Shown here: one piece after another, positions 25,159-34,034 of the stretch | How the letters are laid out: every line of letters starts with the position of its first letter | Numbering within the stretch: the first letter of the stretch is position 1 | DNA from: Flavobacteriia bacterium | Lineage (GTDB): Bacteria; Bacteroidota; Bacteroidia; Flavobacteriales_D; Crocinitomicaceae | Assembly: GCA_947462925.1 (NCBI GenBank) | Contig: CANHQP010000027.1 | Location: 1 to 49,612, forward strand | Direction of reading: 5' to 3' | Length of the DNA stretch: 49,612 bases | Notes under the pieces: generated by a model | Database searches by the model: none | The model's input: the letters and a program-made list of their open reading frames with translations, nothing else | Told to the model about the DNA's origin: nothing | Position numbers and translations under genes: made by a program

Positions 25159-25297
25159 TGTTACAGTAACTGAGATTGATACTATTAAATTAGACTTGCA
25201 TATCAATTTCAGTTATTTTGATTTATTTAAAATCCTTTGTTGGTTTTTAAATTGATATTGCCAGATTCCACTTTTTATCTGGTTTTTTAAGTGGACT
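25159..25297 (+). ncRNA. Candidate structured small RNA
   Basis: Between two minus-strand genes, the plus strand has a 15-bp hairpin, TAACTGAGATTGATA (25167-25181) with TATCAATTTCAGTTA (25201-25215) and one G-U pair. About 45 nt later comes a terminator-like hairpin CCAGAT/ATCTGG (25261-25266 with 25277-25282) followed by six T residues. No plus-strand gene precedes that terminator, so it most simply ends a short RNA. A near-consensus -7 element CACTTTTG (25151-25158) lies just ahead of the first stem. I could not assign it to a known RNA family. Confidence 0.4.
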
Positions 25298-25326
25298 TAG
25301 GTATGTTTTGATTTGTTTTAAAAGGT

Positions 25327-26955
25327 TTATTCAGCAGAGTAAACCTTTTTTCCTTTTATGAAAGTCATAAACGCGAAATTTTCTTGGAACACTTCATCCG
25401 CTTTGACCTTATTCTCAAAAATCGCAAAAGTCGCATCTTTTCCTTTTTCCAAGGTTCCCAAATCATCTTCCTGAAAAGCGGCAAATGCGCTCCAAAGTGT
25501 CATTCCTTTGATGCAATCCATGAACGAAATTGCTTCTTTTTTCTGAAATCCTGCGCCTGGAAAATTCTCTTTGTTTTTGCGATTCACTGCCGCATGAATT
25601 GTTAAAAATGGATTGATGGATTCCACTGGAAAATCTGTTCCAATACACATAATTCCTGTTTGATTCAACAACGATTGATACGCATAAGCACCCCGCATGC
25701 GGTTTTCACCCAAACGGTCTTTCGCCCAACGTTGATCTGTTGTTGCGTGCGTTGGTTGCACAGATGGAAAAGCACCGCAATTTCCCAATCTCAAAATGTC
25801 GGTCGGATCCAACACTTGCGCGTGTTCAATTCTCCAACGATGGTCTTTTCTGACTTCGTAAATGCGTTCCATTAAATCGATGACCAATTTATTAGTAGAA
25901 TCGCCAATCGCATGCACATTCATTTGATAGCCTGTAACTTCACAGATATCAGCAATCTTTTGCATTTCTTCGAAAGGAGTTGTCAGCACACCAAAATGTC
26001 CTGGCTCGTCAGAATATGGTTTTTTCAAACATGCACCACGTGAACCTAAAGCGCCGTCGCCCATCACTTTGAAGCTGCGTATCGTCATATTGCGATATTC
26101 AAAAATTCCATTTTTCTTCGCAAATTGAATGTTTTCCGGCGTTGGATAAAGCATTGCATATAAATTCATTTTCAATTCTTTCGAAGCAACCATTTTCTTA
26201 AAAAAGGCAATGTCTTTGAAATTGATTCCAGCTTCGTGCACGCCCGTGATTCCATATTGAAACAATTCTTCTTGAATCTCCAAAATCGCTTGTTTCATTT
26301 CTGCATCTGGATATTTCGGTAAGTTTTCAAAAACGACATTCATCGCATTATCGACCAACAAACCGCTGCATTTTCCGTCTTTTAGGTGAATAATTCCACC
26401 GTCAACCTTGGTTTCTGGCGTAATTTTCAATTGTTTCAACAAGCAATCATTCACCAAAACAGCGTGACCGTCAACGCGAAACAAAGCAACTGGAATCGTT
26501 GGGAAAACCTTGTTCAATTCCTGATTGTCTGGCAAAGCGGTTTCAGACCAAAGTGATTGATCCCAACCGCTACCAACGATGAATTTTTTTCCCGTTCTGG
26601 AAGCGTATTTCTCCAGTCGCACAATGATTTCATTCATCGATTTTGAACCAACCAAATCTGCGTTTAATTTCTGTTGCGCGAGTCCGAGTAAATGTCCGTG
26701 CGCATCCGTAAATCCAGGATACATATCTCTTCCGCCTGCGTCAATCATTTCGTCCGCAGCATATTTGTTTTGGATTTGTCGATCTGGACCAACTTCCACG
26801 ATTTTTCCATCGGTAATCGCAATGGCTTCGTATTCGTGGTTGTTTTCATCCATCGTGTGGATTTTCGCATTGTGGATAATCATATCCACCGATCGACCTT
26901 TGTAACACGCTGAAAATAAAATCAGTGAAATACCGAAAAAGAAAAATTTATTCAT
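25327..26955 (-). CDS. Amidohydrolase-family lipoprotein (YtcJ-like)
   Basis: The 542-residue metal-dependent hydrolase starts at the ATG at 26953-26955. An upstream in-frame extension would reach into the SDR gene. The signal 'MNKFFFFGISLILFSAC' is a lipobox, so the enzyme is probably a periplasm-facing lipoprotein. Catalytic layout: 'MYPGFTDAHGHLLGLA' (His-x-His), 'GSGWDQSLW', 'GVHEAGI', 'MNVHAIGDST', 'RIEHAQVLDP' and 'CIGTDFPVESINPF'. This matches the amidohydrolase_3/YtcJ group, whose natural substrates are mostly unknown. It lies 10 nt after the SDR stop, as the last gene of a three-gene operon. Confidence 0.88.
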   Translation of the reverse strand: MNKFFFFGISLILFSACYKGRSVDMIIHNAKIHTMDENNHEYEAIAITDGKIVEVGPDRQIQNKYAADEMIDAGGRDMYPGFTDAHGHLLGLAQQKLNADLVGSKSMNEIIVRLEKYASRTGKKFIVGSGWDQSLWSETALPDNQELNKVFPTIPVALFRVDGHAVLVNDCLLKQLKITPETKVDGGIIHLKDGKCSGLLVDNAMNVVFENLPKYPDAEMKQAILEIQEELFQYGITGVHEAGINFKDIAFFKKMVASKELKMNLYAMLYPTPENIQFAKKNGIFEYRNMTIRSFKVMGDGALGSRGACLKKPYSDEPGHFGVLTTPFEEMQKIADICEVTGYQMNVHAIGDSTNKLVIDLMERIYEVRKDHRWRIEHAQVLDPTDILRLGNCGAFPSVQPTHATTDQRWAKDRLGENRMRGAYAYQSLLNQTGIMCIGTDFPVESINPFLTIHAAVNRKNKENFPGAGFQKKEAISFMDCIKGMTLWSAFAAFQEDDLGTLEKGKDATFAIFENKVKADEVFQENFAFMTFIKGKKVYSAE

Positions 26956-26965
26956 CGAAAAAAGT

Positions 26966-27736
26966 TTATTGCTTGTGAAAAACAGTCGCTGAAGCTTGCG
27001 CTGTTGGCATGATGACCAAATCATTGATCGTCACATGTTTTGGACGTGTCGCTGCAAAATAAATCGTTTCTGCAATGTCTTCTGCAACCAATGGATCAAA
27101 ACCGTTATAAGTCGCATCTGCTGTGGCTTGATCGCCTTTGAATCGCACCAATGAAAATTCAGTATCTGCTGCGCCAGGAGCAATGTTGGTGACTTTGATA
27201 TTGTAAGCAACCAAATCGATGCGCATGGATTTCGACAAAGCGTCTACCGCGTGTTTCGATGCACAATAAACGTTTCCGCCTGCGTACACTTCTTTTCCTG
27301 CAATGCTTCCCAAATTGAAAATATGACCCGATTTTTTCGCTTTCAAAAATGGAATTACGGCTTTGCTGACATACAACAATCCTTTGATGTTGGTGTCAAT
27401 CATGCGTTCCCAATCATCAACAATTCCTTCGTCAATCGGAGATCTTCCGACAGCCAAACCTGCATTGTTTACTAATATTGACAAGCGATCTGACCAACTT
27501 GCAGGAATCGATTGAATGGCTTGATTGACTTCGTTTTCAACGCGTACATCGAAACACAAATTCAAGACAGAAACGCCAAAATTGGCTTCCAATTCTGTTT
27601 TCAAAGTTTCTAATCTATCAGCTCTTCTTCCTGTGGCGATGATGTCGTATCCATTTTGCGCAAAAATGCGCGCTGTTGCTTGTCCAAATCCAGATGTTGC
27701 GCCGGTGATTAAAATTACGTTGTTTGTTGCTTCCAT
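26966..27736 (-). CDS. SDR-family oxidoreductase (YdfG-like)
   Basis: The 256-residue short-chain dehydrogenase has the cofactor loop 'ITGATSGFGQATA' and 'TGRRADRLETL' (the Arg residues favour NADP), 'LVNNAGLAVG', and the catalytic set 'IFNLGSIAGKE' with Ser and 'YCASKHAVDAL' (Tyr-x3-Lys). It closely resembles the YdfG/serine 3-dehydrogenase-like group, which reduces hydroxy-acid or malonic semialdehyde-type substrates. The assignment to a substrate is uncertain. Its start overlaps the end of the upstream membrane-protein gene by 22 nt, so the two are cotranscribed. Confidence 0.9.
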   Translation of the reverse strand: MEATNNVILITGATSGFGQATARIFAQNGYDIIATGRRADRLETLKTELEANFGVSVLNLCFDVRVENEVNQAIQSIPASWSDRLSILVNNAGLAVGRSPIDEGIVDDWERMIDTNIKGLLYVSKAVIPFLKAKKSGHIFNLGSIAGKEVYAGGNVYCASKHAVDALSKSMRIDLVAYNIKVTNIAPGAADTEFSLVRFKGDQATADATYNGFDPLVAEDIAETIYFAATRPKHVTINDLVIMPTAQASATVFHKQ

Positions 27737-29187
27737 TTTTCGGGGATTGAAATAATAAAAATACTGATTACAAAAATAGCCATATAAGCAGGAATTCGAT
27801 AGCGCACAATCGCACCTGCGACGGGAGTTGTCCAGCCGACCAACACCAAGATCGAAATGCTGAAAAGAATCAGCGTGAAAATCAATTTTTGTTCTTCGAC
27901 ATTCAATTTTCTACGTTTGATAATCGCGAAAATCAGAAAACCAAGCACGCCAACGACTTCCAAAGCAGACGGATATTTCATCGCACCACCATTGTCCCAT
28001 AAAAATGGGCGCAACAACGCATTCGCAATGGCTTGCGGAGCAGAAGTGACTAAATTTGAAAAAGAATGATTGATGCGCTGAATTGGAATTAAACTCACTG
28101 AACTGTCTTCAACGACATACAATATCCATTTTTCGCCTTTCGGTTCGAGGTGAATGGGTTTGAAATCATTTTTTCGGTAAATCCATTTTTGCTTCGCATC
28201 TGTTGGTTCGAGTAATTCAACCACAGAATCTTTCACGCGCAAGCGATTCAAATGGGCGTTGTAGAAGAAATAAAACTGGTTGGAATCTTTCATCGCATAC
28301 AATCCGCCTTCACCCACGTGGATGGAATCGATTTGTTTGACGGTTAAATCGTCGGTGAATTTTTGGCGCAAGTTGGGGAAAAGCAAAACCAATCCAGCGC
28401 AAAACAACAAAAAGGTACCCAAACTGAATATCGGAATATGGCGATATACCAATCGACTCCAATTCCTGAAAAACAAGGCGAAAAGCAAGCAAATCAGCAC
28501 ATACGGCTTGAAAAAGACAAGCAACAAAATTCCCGAAATCAAAAATATCGTTTTGCGTTTCGTGGACAATTCACCCAACAAAGCACGTGCAATTAATCCC
28601 AATCCGAGAATCAAAAAAGGTTCTTTCAAGATACCTGCGGACCAAAAAAGTAGATTCGGCAAGGCCAACATTCCCCAGAAAAACAAACTGGATTTTAACT
28701 GAACGCGTTGCTGAAAAGCCAATACCAAATGGCGCATTCCGAACAAGGAAATGAGCCCCATGAAAATGGCGTGAATGTATGCGTTTCCGCAAGAGATAAA
28801 GAACAACAAACTGTTGATGCGAATCACATTTTGCGAATCGTTGATCAAGTTGCTATCCCCGCGCGACCACAATTTGGTGTCTTGCAAATACTGCTGAATG
28901 ATTTCAGGCGATTGGTTCCAACCTGTAAGAAATTTGAAATAATCTACCGGCGATTTGTAAAAAACACCGTGCAAAATGCGGCTGTCTTTCAGGTAAGCAA
29001 AGGCATCGCTCGAAGGATAAAAATGGGCATACAAATAGATGAACAGAAACCCAACAGCCGACTTGACCAAAAAGGCATATTCAAAACCCAAATTCGGTTC
29101 ATTTTGCCCGAAACGCAAACGCCAAAAGCGCAATCCTACAAAAAGGACAACAACCCAAACAAGCGCATACAGAATTGAATTTTCCAT
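27715..29187 (-). CDS. Polytopic membrane protein of unknown function
   Basis: The ATG at 29185-29187 gives about 490 residues, while the TTG extension lacks support. Roughly ten hydrophobic helices are visible. They include 'ILYALVWVVVLFVGLRFW' at the start, 'AVGFLFIYLYAHFY', 'LIALFGMRHL'-type loops, 'VGVLGFLIFAIIKRRK' and a C-terminal pair ending 'AIFVISIFIISIPEKWK'. A long polar loop lies at about residues 285-390. The shape resembles Wzy/EpsG-type polymerases or GT-C glycosyltransferases ('SSDAFAYLKDSRILHG' could be an active-site loop). No diagnostic motif is certain, so no function is assigned. A perfect -7 element lies just upstream. Confidence 0.7.
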   Translation of the reverse strand: MENSILYALVWVVVLFVGLRFWRLRFGQNEPNLGFEYAFLVKSAVGFLFIYLYAHFYPSSDAFAYLKDSRILHGVFYKSPVDYFKFLTGWNQSPEIIQQYLQDTKLWSRGDSNLINDSQNVIRINSLLFFISCGNAYIHAIFMGLISLFGMRHLVLAFQQRVQLKSSLFFWGMLALPNLLFWSAGILKEPFLILGLGLIARALLGELSTKRKTIFLISGILLLVFFKPYVLICLLFALFFRNWSRLVYRHIPIFSLGTFLLFCAGLVLLFPNLRQKFTDDLTVKQIDSIHVGEGGLYAMKDSNQFYFFYNAHLNRLRVKDSVVELLEPTDAKQKWIYRKNDFKPIHLEPKGEKWILYVVEDSSVSLIPIQRINHSFSNLVTSAPQAIANALLRPFLWDNGGAMKYPSALEVVGVLGFLIFAIIKRRKLNVEEQKLIFTLILFSISILVLVGWTTPVAGAIVRYRIPAYMAIFVISIFIISIPEKWKQQTT

Positions 29188-29202
29188 TGTTTCAATGATT
29201 TT

Positions 29203-29210
29203 CAAAAGTA
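29203..29210 (-). promoter_or_regulatory. -7 promoter element of the membrane-protein/SDR/amidohydrolase operon
   Basis: TACTTTTG on the minus strand matches TANNTTTG exactly, 15 nt ahead of the ATG at 29187. No clear -33 box is seen. Confidence 0.45.
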
Positions 29211-29332
29211 AGAAATTGTTTTGATTTCCGACTTTTAAAAACTTGCGGGTGAAATGTGAGTTTGCCTTCGAATAAAAAATTTATTCTTTTATTCATCGTG
29301 AATTGTATTTTTACCATATCTTCAACATAATT

Positions 29333-31009
29333 ATGAAGCTAAGTTTAAATTTTTTTTCGAAATTAAAATTAAATAGACAAATAGATCTGTTATCACTTAT
29401 TGTGATTTTTTCTAATTTTTATTTGGCATTTTCTCAAACCAACCCTACTCAAATATCAAATATCTTTAAAGGAAAAATTGTTGGACTTGGATATAGTAAC
29501 GGAGGACAAACATTTGCAACTGAAAATAATTTAACATTTGATTGTTCAACCTGTCAAAATATGGGAAATGTTTATCTTTTTTGTCTAGAAATCAATGCTT
29601 CTTTAGATCCGAATAAAACCAGTCAAATTGTCTATAAAATTAATGGTGTAGAATATTTATTTGATTCTGAGACTAGAATCGGGGTCAAAAAAATAGTTAA
29701 CCCACAAAACAATAGTGCTTATGTTCATCTTAAGAAAATCGATTTTCCATGTCTAGATCAAGGTTATATTAATTTTAGTATCCCGCCGCAAGAGGCACTT
29801 CATGTTTTCGTGGGCTTCTATTTAGTTTTTGAATGCATAGATAATAATAGTGACGCCATTTCTTATAAAATTATCTTTAATGATAATACCACTGAACCAA
29901 ATGTGAATATTTTGTCAGCAAATACAATCTCTTTAAATCCAATTGACCTAACGAAGGATGTAGGTTTTTCTGTAATTGGCAATACTTTCAATTTTATGAA
30001 TGGAGATGCCTCAAATATTGCGTTCAACAATATTTCTTTGGGCACAATAGGTGGAATAGATGTCAGTTCTCAAGGATTTAGTGGAACTGGAGTTAAAGGT
30101 CATTTTCAATATGAAAATGGAACTCTAACTGGTTTGGATGATGATACAGAGGATGATTTAATGAATGGAACAGATGGCTTAGCAAATGTATCTTCATATT
30201 TAACAGCTAATAACTCAGCTTATTTTTCGATTAATCATGAAAACTTGGGTGACAGGTCTAATTATGCTATTGCTACTATTTTATCCTATAACACTACCTG
30301 CCAAGAATTCCCCTTCGCTGCCTCCAACGACACCACCATTTGCCGCAATGCACCGCTCCAACTTTCCGCTTCTGGCGGTACGCAATATCTTTGGCAACCA
30401 GACACAGACTTAAGTTGCTCAACGTGTCCCAATCCCATTTTTACAGGTGATAGCTCACGTTTTTACACCGTTCGTATTTGGAACAATGATTCGTGTTCGG
30501 TTGTGCGTCCAGTAAAAGTAAACGTGACCCAATTACCAGAATTTTCAAGTATTACCACTTCCGCAAGTACATGCGAAGGCGCAACAGGCAAAATAATAGC
30601 TTCAGCAAGTTTGACCGGAGAAAGCTATGCAATCAATGGCGGCGCACCGCAAGCAACGGGCAACTTTTTCAATTTGGCGCCCGGTTTTTATACCGTTACT
30701 TTGCAAGCATTGAACGGTTGTAGCAAAGATTCAATCGTTGAAGTCGGTGCTGTCATTTCCACCAATGCGAATTTTACCGCCAATCCTGCGCAAGGCAATG
30801 CACCTTTGATGGTCAATTTCAATAATCAAAGCACGAATGCGAATAATTATGATTGGTTTTTGAACGGCGTATCACAAGGAAATAACTACAGCTCAGAATT
30901 ATTCGACTCCATCGGAATTTACACCGTCCAACTCATCGCTTGGCAAAATGATCCAACGTGTGCCGACACCGCTTTTCAAACGATTTCGGTTACAAGTGCT
31001 GGTTTTTAA
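29333..31009 (+). CDS. Secreted PKD-domain protein, separated from its sorting domain by a stop
   Basis: The product as read has 558 residues, from the ATG at 29333. Residues about 10-38 look like an N-terminal hydrophobic export signal ('LLSLIVIFSNFYLAFSQ'). Residues 40-320 are beta-rich and unrecognised. Residues about 325-410 form an Ig-like/T9SS-linker module ('FPFAASNDTTICRNAPLQLS'). The end is a PKD domain ('FTANPAQGNAPLMVNFNNQS', 'GIYTVQLIAWQND'). Translation ends at a TAA (31007-31009). The same frame stays open for another 91 codons that encode a T9SS sorting domain, so the functional protein was probably about 650 residues. As read, it should be exported to the periplasm but not secreted by T9SS. 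Confidence 0.75.
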   Translation: MKLSLNFFSKLKLNRQIDLLSLIVIFSNFYLAFSQTNPTQISNIFKGKIVGLGYSNGGQTFATENNLTFDCSTCQNMGNVYLFCLEINASLDPNKTSQIVYKINGVEYLFDSETRIGVKKIVNPQNNSAYVHLKKIDFPCLDQGYINFSIPPQEALHVFVGFYLVFECIDNNSDAISYKIIFNDNTTEPNVNILSANTISLNPIDLTKDVGFSVIGNTFNFMNGDASNIAFNNISLGTIGGIDVSSQGFSGTGVKGHFQYENGTLTGLDDDTEDDLMNGTDGLANVSSYLTANNSAYFSINHENLGDRSNYAIATILSYNTTCQEFPFAASNDTTICRNAPLQLSASGGTQYLWQPDTDLSCSTCPNPIFTGDSSRFYTVRIWNNDSCSVVRPVKVNVTQLPEFSSITTSASTCEGATGKIIASASLTGESYAINGGAPQATGNFFNLAPGFYTVTLQALNGCSKDSIVEVGAVISTNANFTANPAQGNAPLMVNFNNQSTNANNYDWFLNGVSQGNNYSSELFDSIGIYTVQLIAWQNDPTCADTAFQTISVTSAGF

Positions 31010-31285
31010 ATTATAGGAAGCAGTTTGGTTTCCGCTGGTAGCAATGCGCAAAATACCTTTTCGGTACTTACGAATGGTACGCCCATCGTAAAAGTCAATT
31101 TATACGATGTCCAAGGCAGATTATTGAAAACCAAAACCAACCTGCAACTCACCGCTGGTTCCAACACGATTTGGAGTGCATCAGAATTGAGTGATATCGC
31201 TTCAGAAATGGTTCTCTACAGAATCGAATGGCAAAATGCAGCTGAAAGTGGCGAATTGAAAGGGAAAGTTTTGTTTCTAAAGTGA
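31010..31285 (+). pseudogene. T9SS type A sorting domain stranded behind an in-frame TAA
   Basis: The 91-codon frame is continuous with the PKD-protein gene and differs only by the TAA at 31007-31009. It has the sorting-domain pattern 'VKVNLYDVQGRLLKTKTN' and ends 'GELKGKVLFLK'. No ATG exists in the right place: the first possible initiators are TTG (31025) and later ones inside the domain. It is therefore a detached domain, not an independent gene. A sequencing error or readthrough remains possible. Confidence 0.75.
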
Positions 31286-31398
31286 AATTGGATTAGACAA
31301 GGTTCACATTTCATCTAATAATCCAACACCGACGAAGTCAGCCACGAAGTGAATCCAATTATCTAACAATCTAAACATCCAAAAATCCTCCAAAAACA

Positions 31399-31429
31399 TT
31401 GACCAAATAATTTATAATACCTAAATTCG
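31399..31429 (+). promoter_or_regulatory. Candidate promoter of the aconitase gene
   Basis: TTG (31399-31401) and TAAATTCG (31422-31429, one mismatch) are 20 nt apart, 40 nt upstream of the ATG. Confidence 0.4.
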
Positions 31430-31468
31430 CACACGACAAAATAAAGATACAATTTAACACATATTTCT

Positions 31469-33742
31469 ATGGTTTTTGATTTAGACATGATTAAGAAAGT
31501 GTATGCTAAATTTCCGGAGCGCATTCAGGCGGCACGTGAAATTACGGGCAAACCGTTGACACTTTCAGAAAAAATCCTTTACGCTCACTTGTGGGACGGA
31601 AATGCAACTACAGCATTTGAAAGAGGAAAATCTTACGTGGATTTTGCACCAGACCGTGTAGCGATGCAAGATGCAACGGCGCAAATGGCGTTGTTACAGT
31701 TTATGCAAGCAGGTAGAAAAAAAGTGGCTGTTCCATCTACGGTGCATGCAGATCACTTGATTCAAGCGAAATTAGGCGCAAGCAAAGATTTACAAGAATC
31801 GCTAAATCAAAACAACGAAGTATTTAACTTTTTGTCATCCATTTCAAACAAATATGGTATCGGTTTCTGGAAACCAGGAGCTGGAATCATTCACCAAGTA
31901 GTGCTAGAAAACTACGCATTCCCAGGTGGAATGATGATTGGAACAGATTCTCACACAGTGAACGCTGGTGGATTGGGAATGGTTGCAGTTGGAGTTGGTG
32001 GTGCTGACGCGGTAGACGTGATGGCTGGAATGGCTTGGGAATTGAAATTTCCTAAATTAATCGGAATCAAATTGACTGGAAAACTGAATGGTTGGACTTC
32101 TGCGAAAGACGTTATTTTGCGTGTGGCAGATATCTTGACTGTGAAAGGTGGAACTGGTGCAATTGTAGAATATTTTGGAGACGGTGCGATTTCACTTTCT
32201 TGCACAGGAAAAGGAACGATTTGTAACATGGGCGCTGAAATTGGAGCAACGACTTCAACTTTCGGTTACGATGATTCAATGCGTAGATATTTGGCTGCAA
32301 CTGGTCGTCAGGAAGTTGTTGACGCAGCAGATGCGATTGCTGAGCACTTGACTGGAGATACTGAAGTTTATGCAAATCCAGAATTGTATTTTGACCAAGT
32401 GATTGAAATCAATTTGTCAGAATTGGAACCATACATCAACGGACCTTTCACGCCAGACAGAGGAACACCAGTTTCTAAAATGCGTGCGGAAGCAGAAGCA
32501 AATGGATGGCCATTGAAAGTTGAATGGGGATTGATCGGTTCTTGTACAAACTCTTCTTACGAAGATATGGCGCGCGCTGCTTCTATCGTTGAACAAGCGG
32601 TTGCTCACGGAATTTCTCCAAAAGCAGAATTTGGAATCAATCCAGGTTCTGAGCAAGTACGTTACACAATCGACCGCGATGGAATCATTGCAACATTTGA
32701 AAAAATGGGTACGAAAGTATTTACGAATGCTTGTGGACCATGTATCGGACAATGGGACCGTGAAGGTGCTGAAAAACAAGAAAAAAATACGATCGTTCAC
32801 TCTTTCAACCGTAATTTCTCGAAAAGAGCGGATGGAAATCCAAATACACACGCGTTTGTGACTTCACCAGAAATGGTTGCAGCATTGGCAATTGCAGGTG
32901 ATTTAGGATTCAATCCATTGACAGATACGTTGACAAACGACAAAGGAGAGCAAGTAAAATTGAATCCTCCAAAAGGAGACGAATTGCCAACCAAAGGATT
33001 TGATGTTGAAGATCCAGGATACCAAGCGCCAGCAGAAGACGGAAGTGGTGTAACAATCGCTGTAAGTCCAGATTCTTCTCGTTTGCAATTGTTGGAAAAC
33101 TTCCCACTTTGGGACGGAAAAAATATTTTGGGTGCGAAATTATTGATCAAAGCCAAAGGAAAATGTACGACTGACCACATTTCTATGGCTGGTCCATGGT
33201 TGAAATACAGAGGTCACTTAGACAACATTTCAAACAACATGTTGATTGGTGCTGAAAATGCATTCAACGGAAAAGCAAACTGTGTTGTAAATCAATTGAC
33301 AGGTGCAGAAGGAGAAGTTCCTGCGGTACAAAGAGCGTACAAAGCGGCTGGAGTTCCATCTATCGTTGTGGGAGATCACAACTACGGTGAAGGTTCATCT
33401 CGTGAGCACGCTGCGATGGAGCCGCGTCATTTAGGTGTTCGTGCGATCATTGTTAAATCATTTGCGCGTATCCACGAAACAAACTTGAAAAAACAAGGAA
33501 TGTTAGGATTGACGTTTGCGAACGAAGCAGATTACGACAAAATCCAAGAAGCAGATACTTACAATTTCACAGATTTGGAATCTTTTTCTCCAGACAAGCA
33601 ATTGACTTTGGAAATCGTTCATGCAGATGGTTCGAAAGAAAACATCATGTTGAACCATACTTACAACCAACAACAAATTGAGTGGTTCAAAGCAGGTTCA
33701 GCGTTGAATTTAATTAAATTAGAAAGTCAGAAAAATAGCTAA
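31469..33742 (+). CDS. Aconitate hydratase
   Basis: Aconitase interconverts citrate and isocitrate in the TCA cycle using a [4Fe-4S] cluster. The 757-residue protein has all three cluster ligands: Cys359 in '[10 protein letters not shown]', and Cys422 and Cys425 in '[12 protein letters not shown]'. Substrate and swivel motifs include '[15 protein letters not shown]', '[14 protein letters not shown]' and '[17 protein letters not shown]'. Cysteine spacing and length match the mitochondrial-type enzyme rather than the 900-residue AcnA type. Codon choice is biased toward frequent codons, as expected for a central enzyme. It is a single gene with its own terminator. Confidence 0.96.
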   Translation: MVFDLDMIKKVYAKFPERIQAAREITGKPLTLSEKILYAHLWDGNATTAFERGKSYVDFAPDRVAMQDATAQMALLQFMQAGRKKVAVPSTVHADHLIQAKLGASKDLQESLNQNNEVFNFLSSISNKYGIGFWKPGAGIIHQVVLENYAFPGGMMIGTDSHTVNAGGLGMVAVGVGGADAVDVMAGMAWELKFPKLIGIKLTGKLNGWTSAKDVILRVADILTVKGGTGAIVEYFGDGAISLSCTGKGTICNMGAEIGATTSTFGYDDSMRRYLAATGRQEVVDAADAIAEHLTGDTEVYANPELYFDQVIEINLSELEPYINGPFTPDRGTPVSKMRAEAEANGWPLKVEWGLIGSCTNSSYEDMARAASIVEQAVAHGISPKAEFGINPGSEQVRYTIDRDGIIATFEKMGTKVFTNACGPCIGQWDREGAEKQEKNTIVHSFNRNFSKRADGNPNTHAFVTSPEMVAALAIAGDLGFNPLTDTLTNDKGEQVKLNPPKGDELPTKGFDVEDPGYQAPAEDGSGVTIAVSPDSSRLQLLENFPLWDGKNILGAKLLIKAKGKCTTDHISMAGPWLKYRGHLDNISNNMLIGAENAFNGKANCVVNQLTGAEGEVPAVQRAYKAAGVPSIVVGDHNYGEGSSREHAAMEPRHLGVRAIIVKSFARIHETNLKKQGMLGLTFANEADYDKIQEADTYNFTDLESFSPDKQLTLEIVHADGSKENIMLNHTYNQQQIEWFKAGSALNLIKLESQKNS

Positions 33743-33762
33743 TAAGCGATTTGATAAAATGA

Positions 33763-33797
33763 AAATAGGCTGTTCCATTTGAACAGCCTATTTTTTT
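33763..33797 (+). terminator. Terminator of the aconitase gene
   Basis: A perfect 13-bp stem, AAATAGGCTGTTC (33763-33775) with GAACAGCCTATTT (33781-33793), has a 5-nt loop and is followed by a T run. Confidence 0.92.
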
Positions 33798-33807
33798 GCT
33801 TGAATTT

Positions 33808-34020
33808 TTACTTTTCTTTCCTTGATGAAAGAAAAGTAACAAAAGAAACCACGCAGTAGCACCGCAGGTAAATCAAGTCTTCGTGATTGAACTTGCTTCC
33901 GTAAACTCCAGCATTTTTAAAACTTCTGAAAAGTGACTTCAGTCGATGAGCTATCGCTATCTCGTTCGTCCGCACTTTTCAGTGCGTTTCAAAAACCGTC
34001 CAATCACTAGGACGACCAAA
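33808..34020. repeat. Dispersed-repeat-like intergenic block with a 13-bp hairpin
   Basis: The gap starts with a perfect inverted repeat, TTACTTTTCTTTC (33808-33820) with GAAAGAAAAGTAA (33827-33839). It continues with stretches such as 'GATGAGCTATCGCTATCTCG' and GCACTTTTCAGTGC (a palindrome at 33971-33984). No coding frame is seen. The opening hairpin resembles a repeat I know from other Bacteroidota intergenic regions, but only one copy lies in this window. Confidence 0.5.
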
Positions 34021-34034
34021 TCCTTGAAATCTAT

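Noticed and set aside
28280-28702. 140-codon plus-strand frame inside the membrane-protein gene
   Set aside because: Lys/Pro/Gln-rich translation typical of the complement of hydrophobic helices; no independent signals.
31010-31285. Treating the sorting domain as an independent small gene
   Set aside because: There is no suitable start codon or promoter, and the frame is continuous with the upstream gene.
31951-33180. Several minus-strand frames inside aconitase
   Set aside because: The aconitase reading is unambiguous (cluster cysteines and swivel motif). The antisense frames are open because codon use avoids certain triplets.
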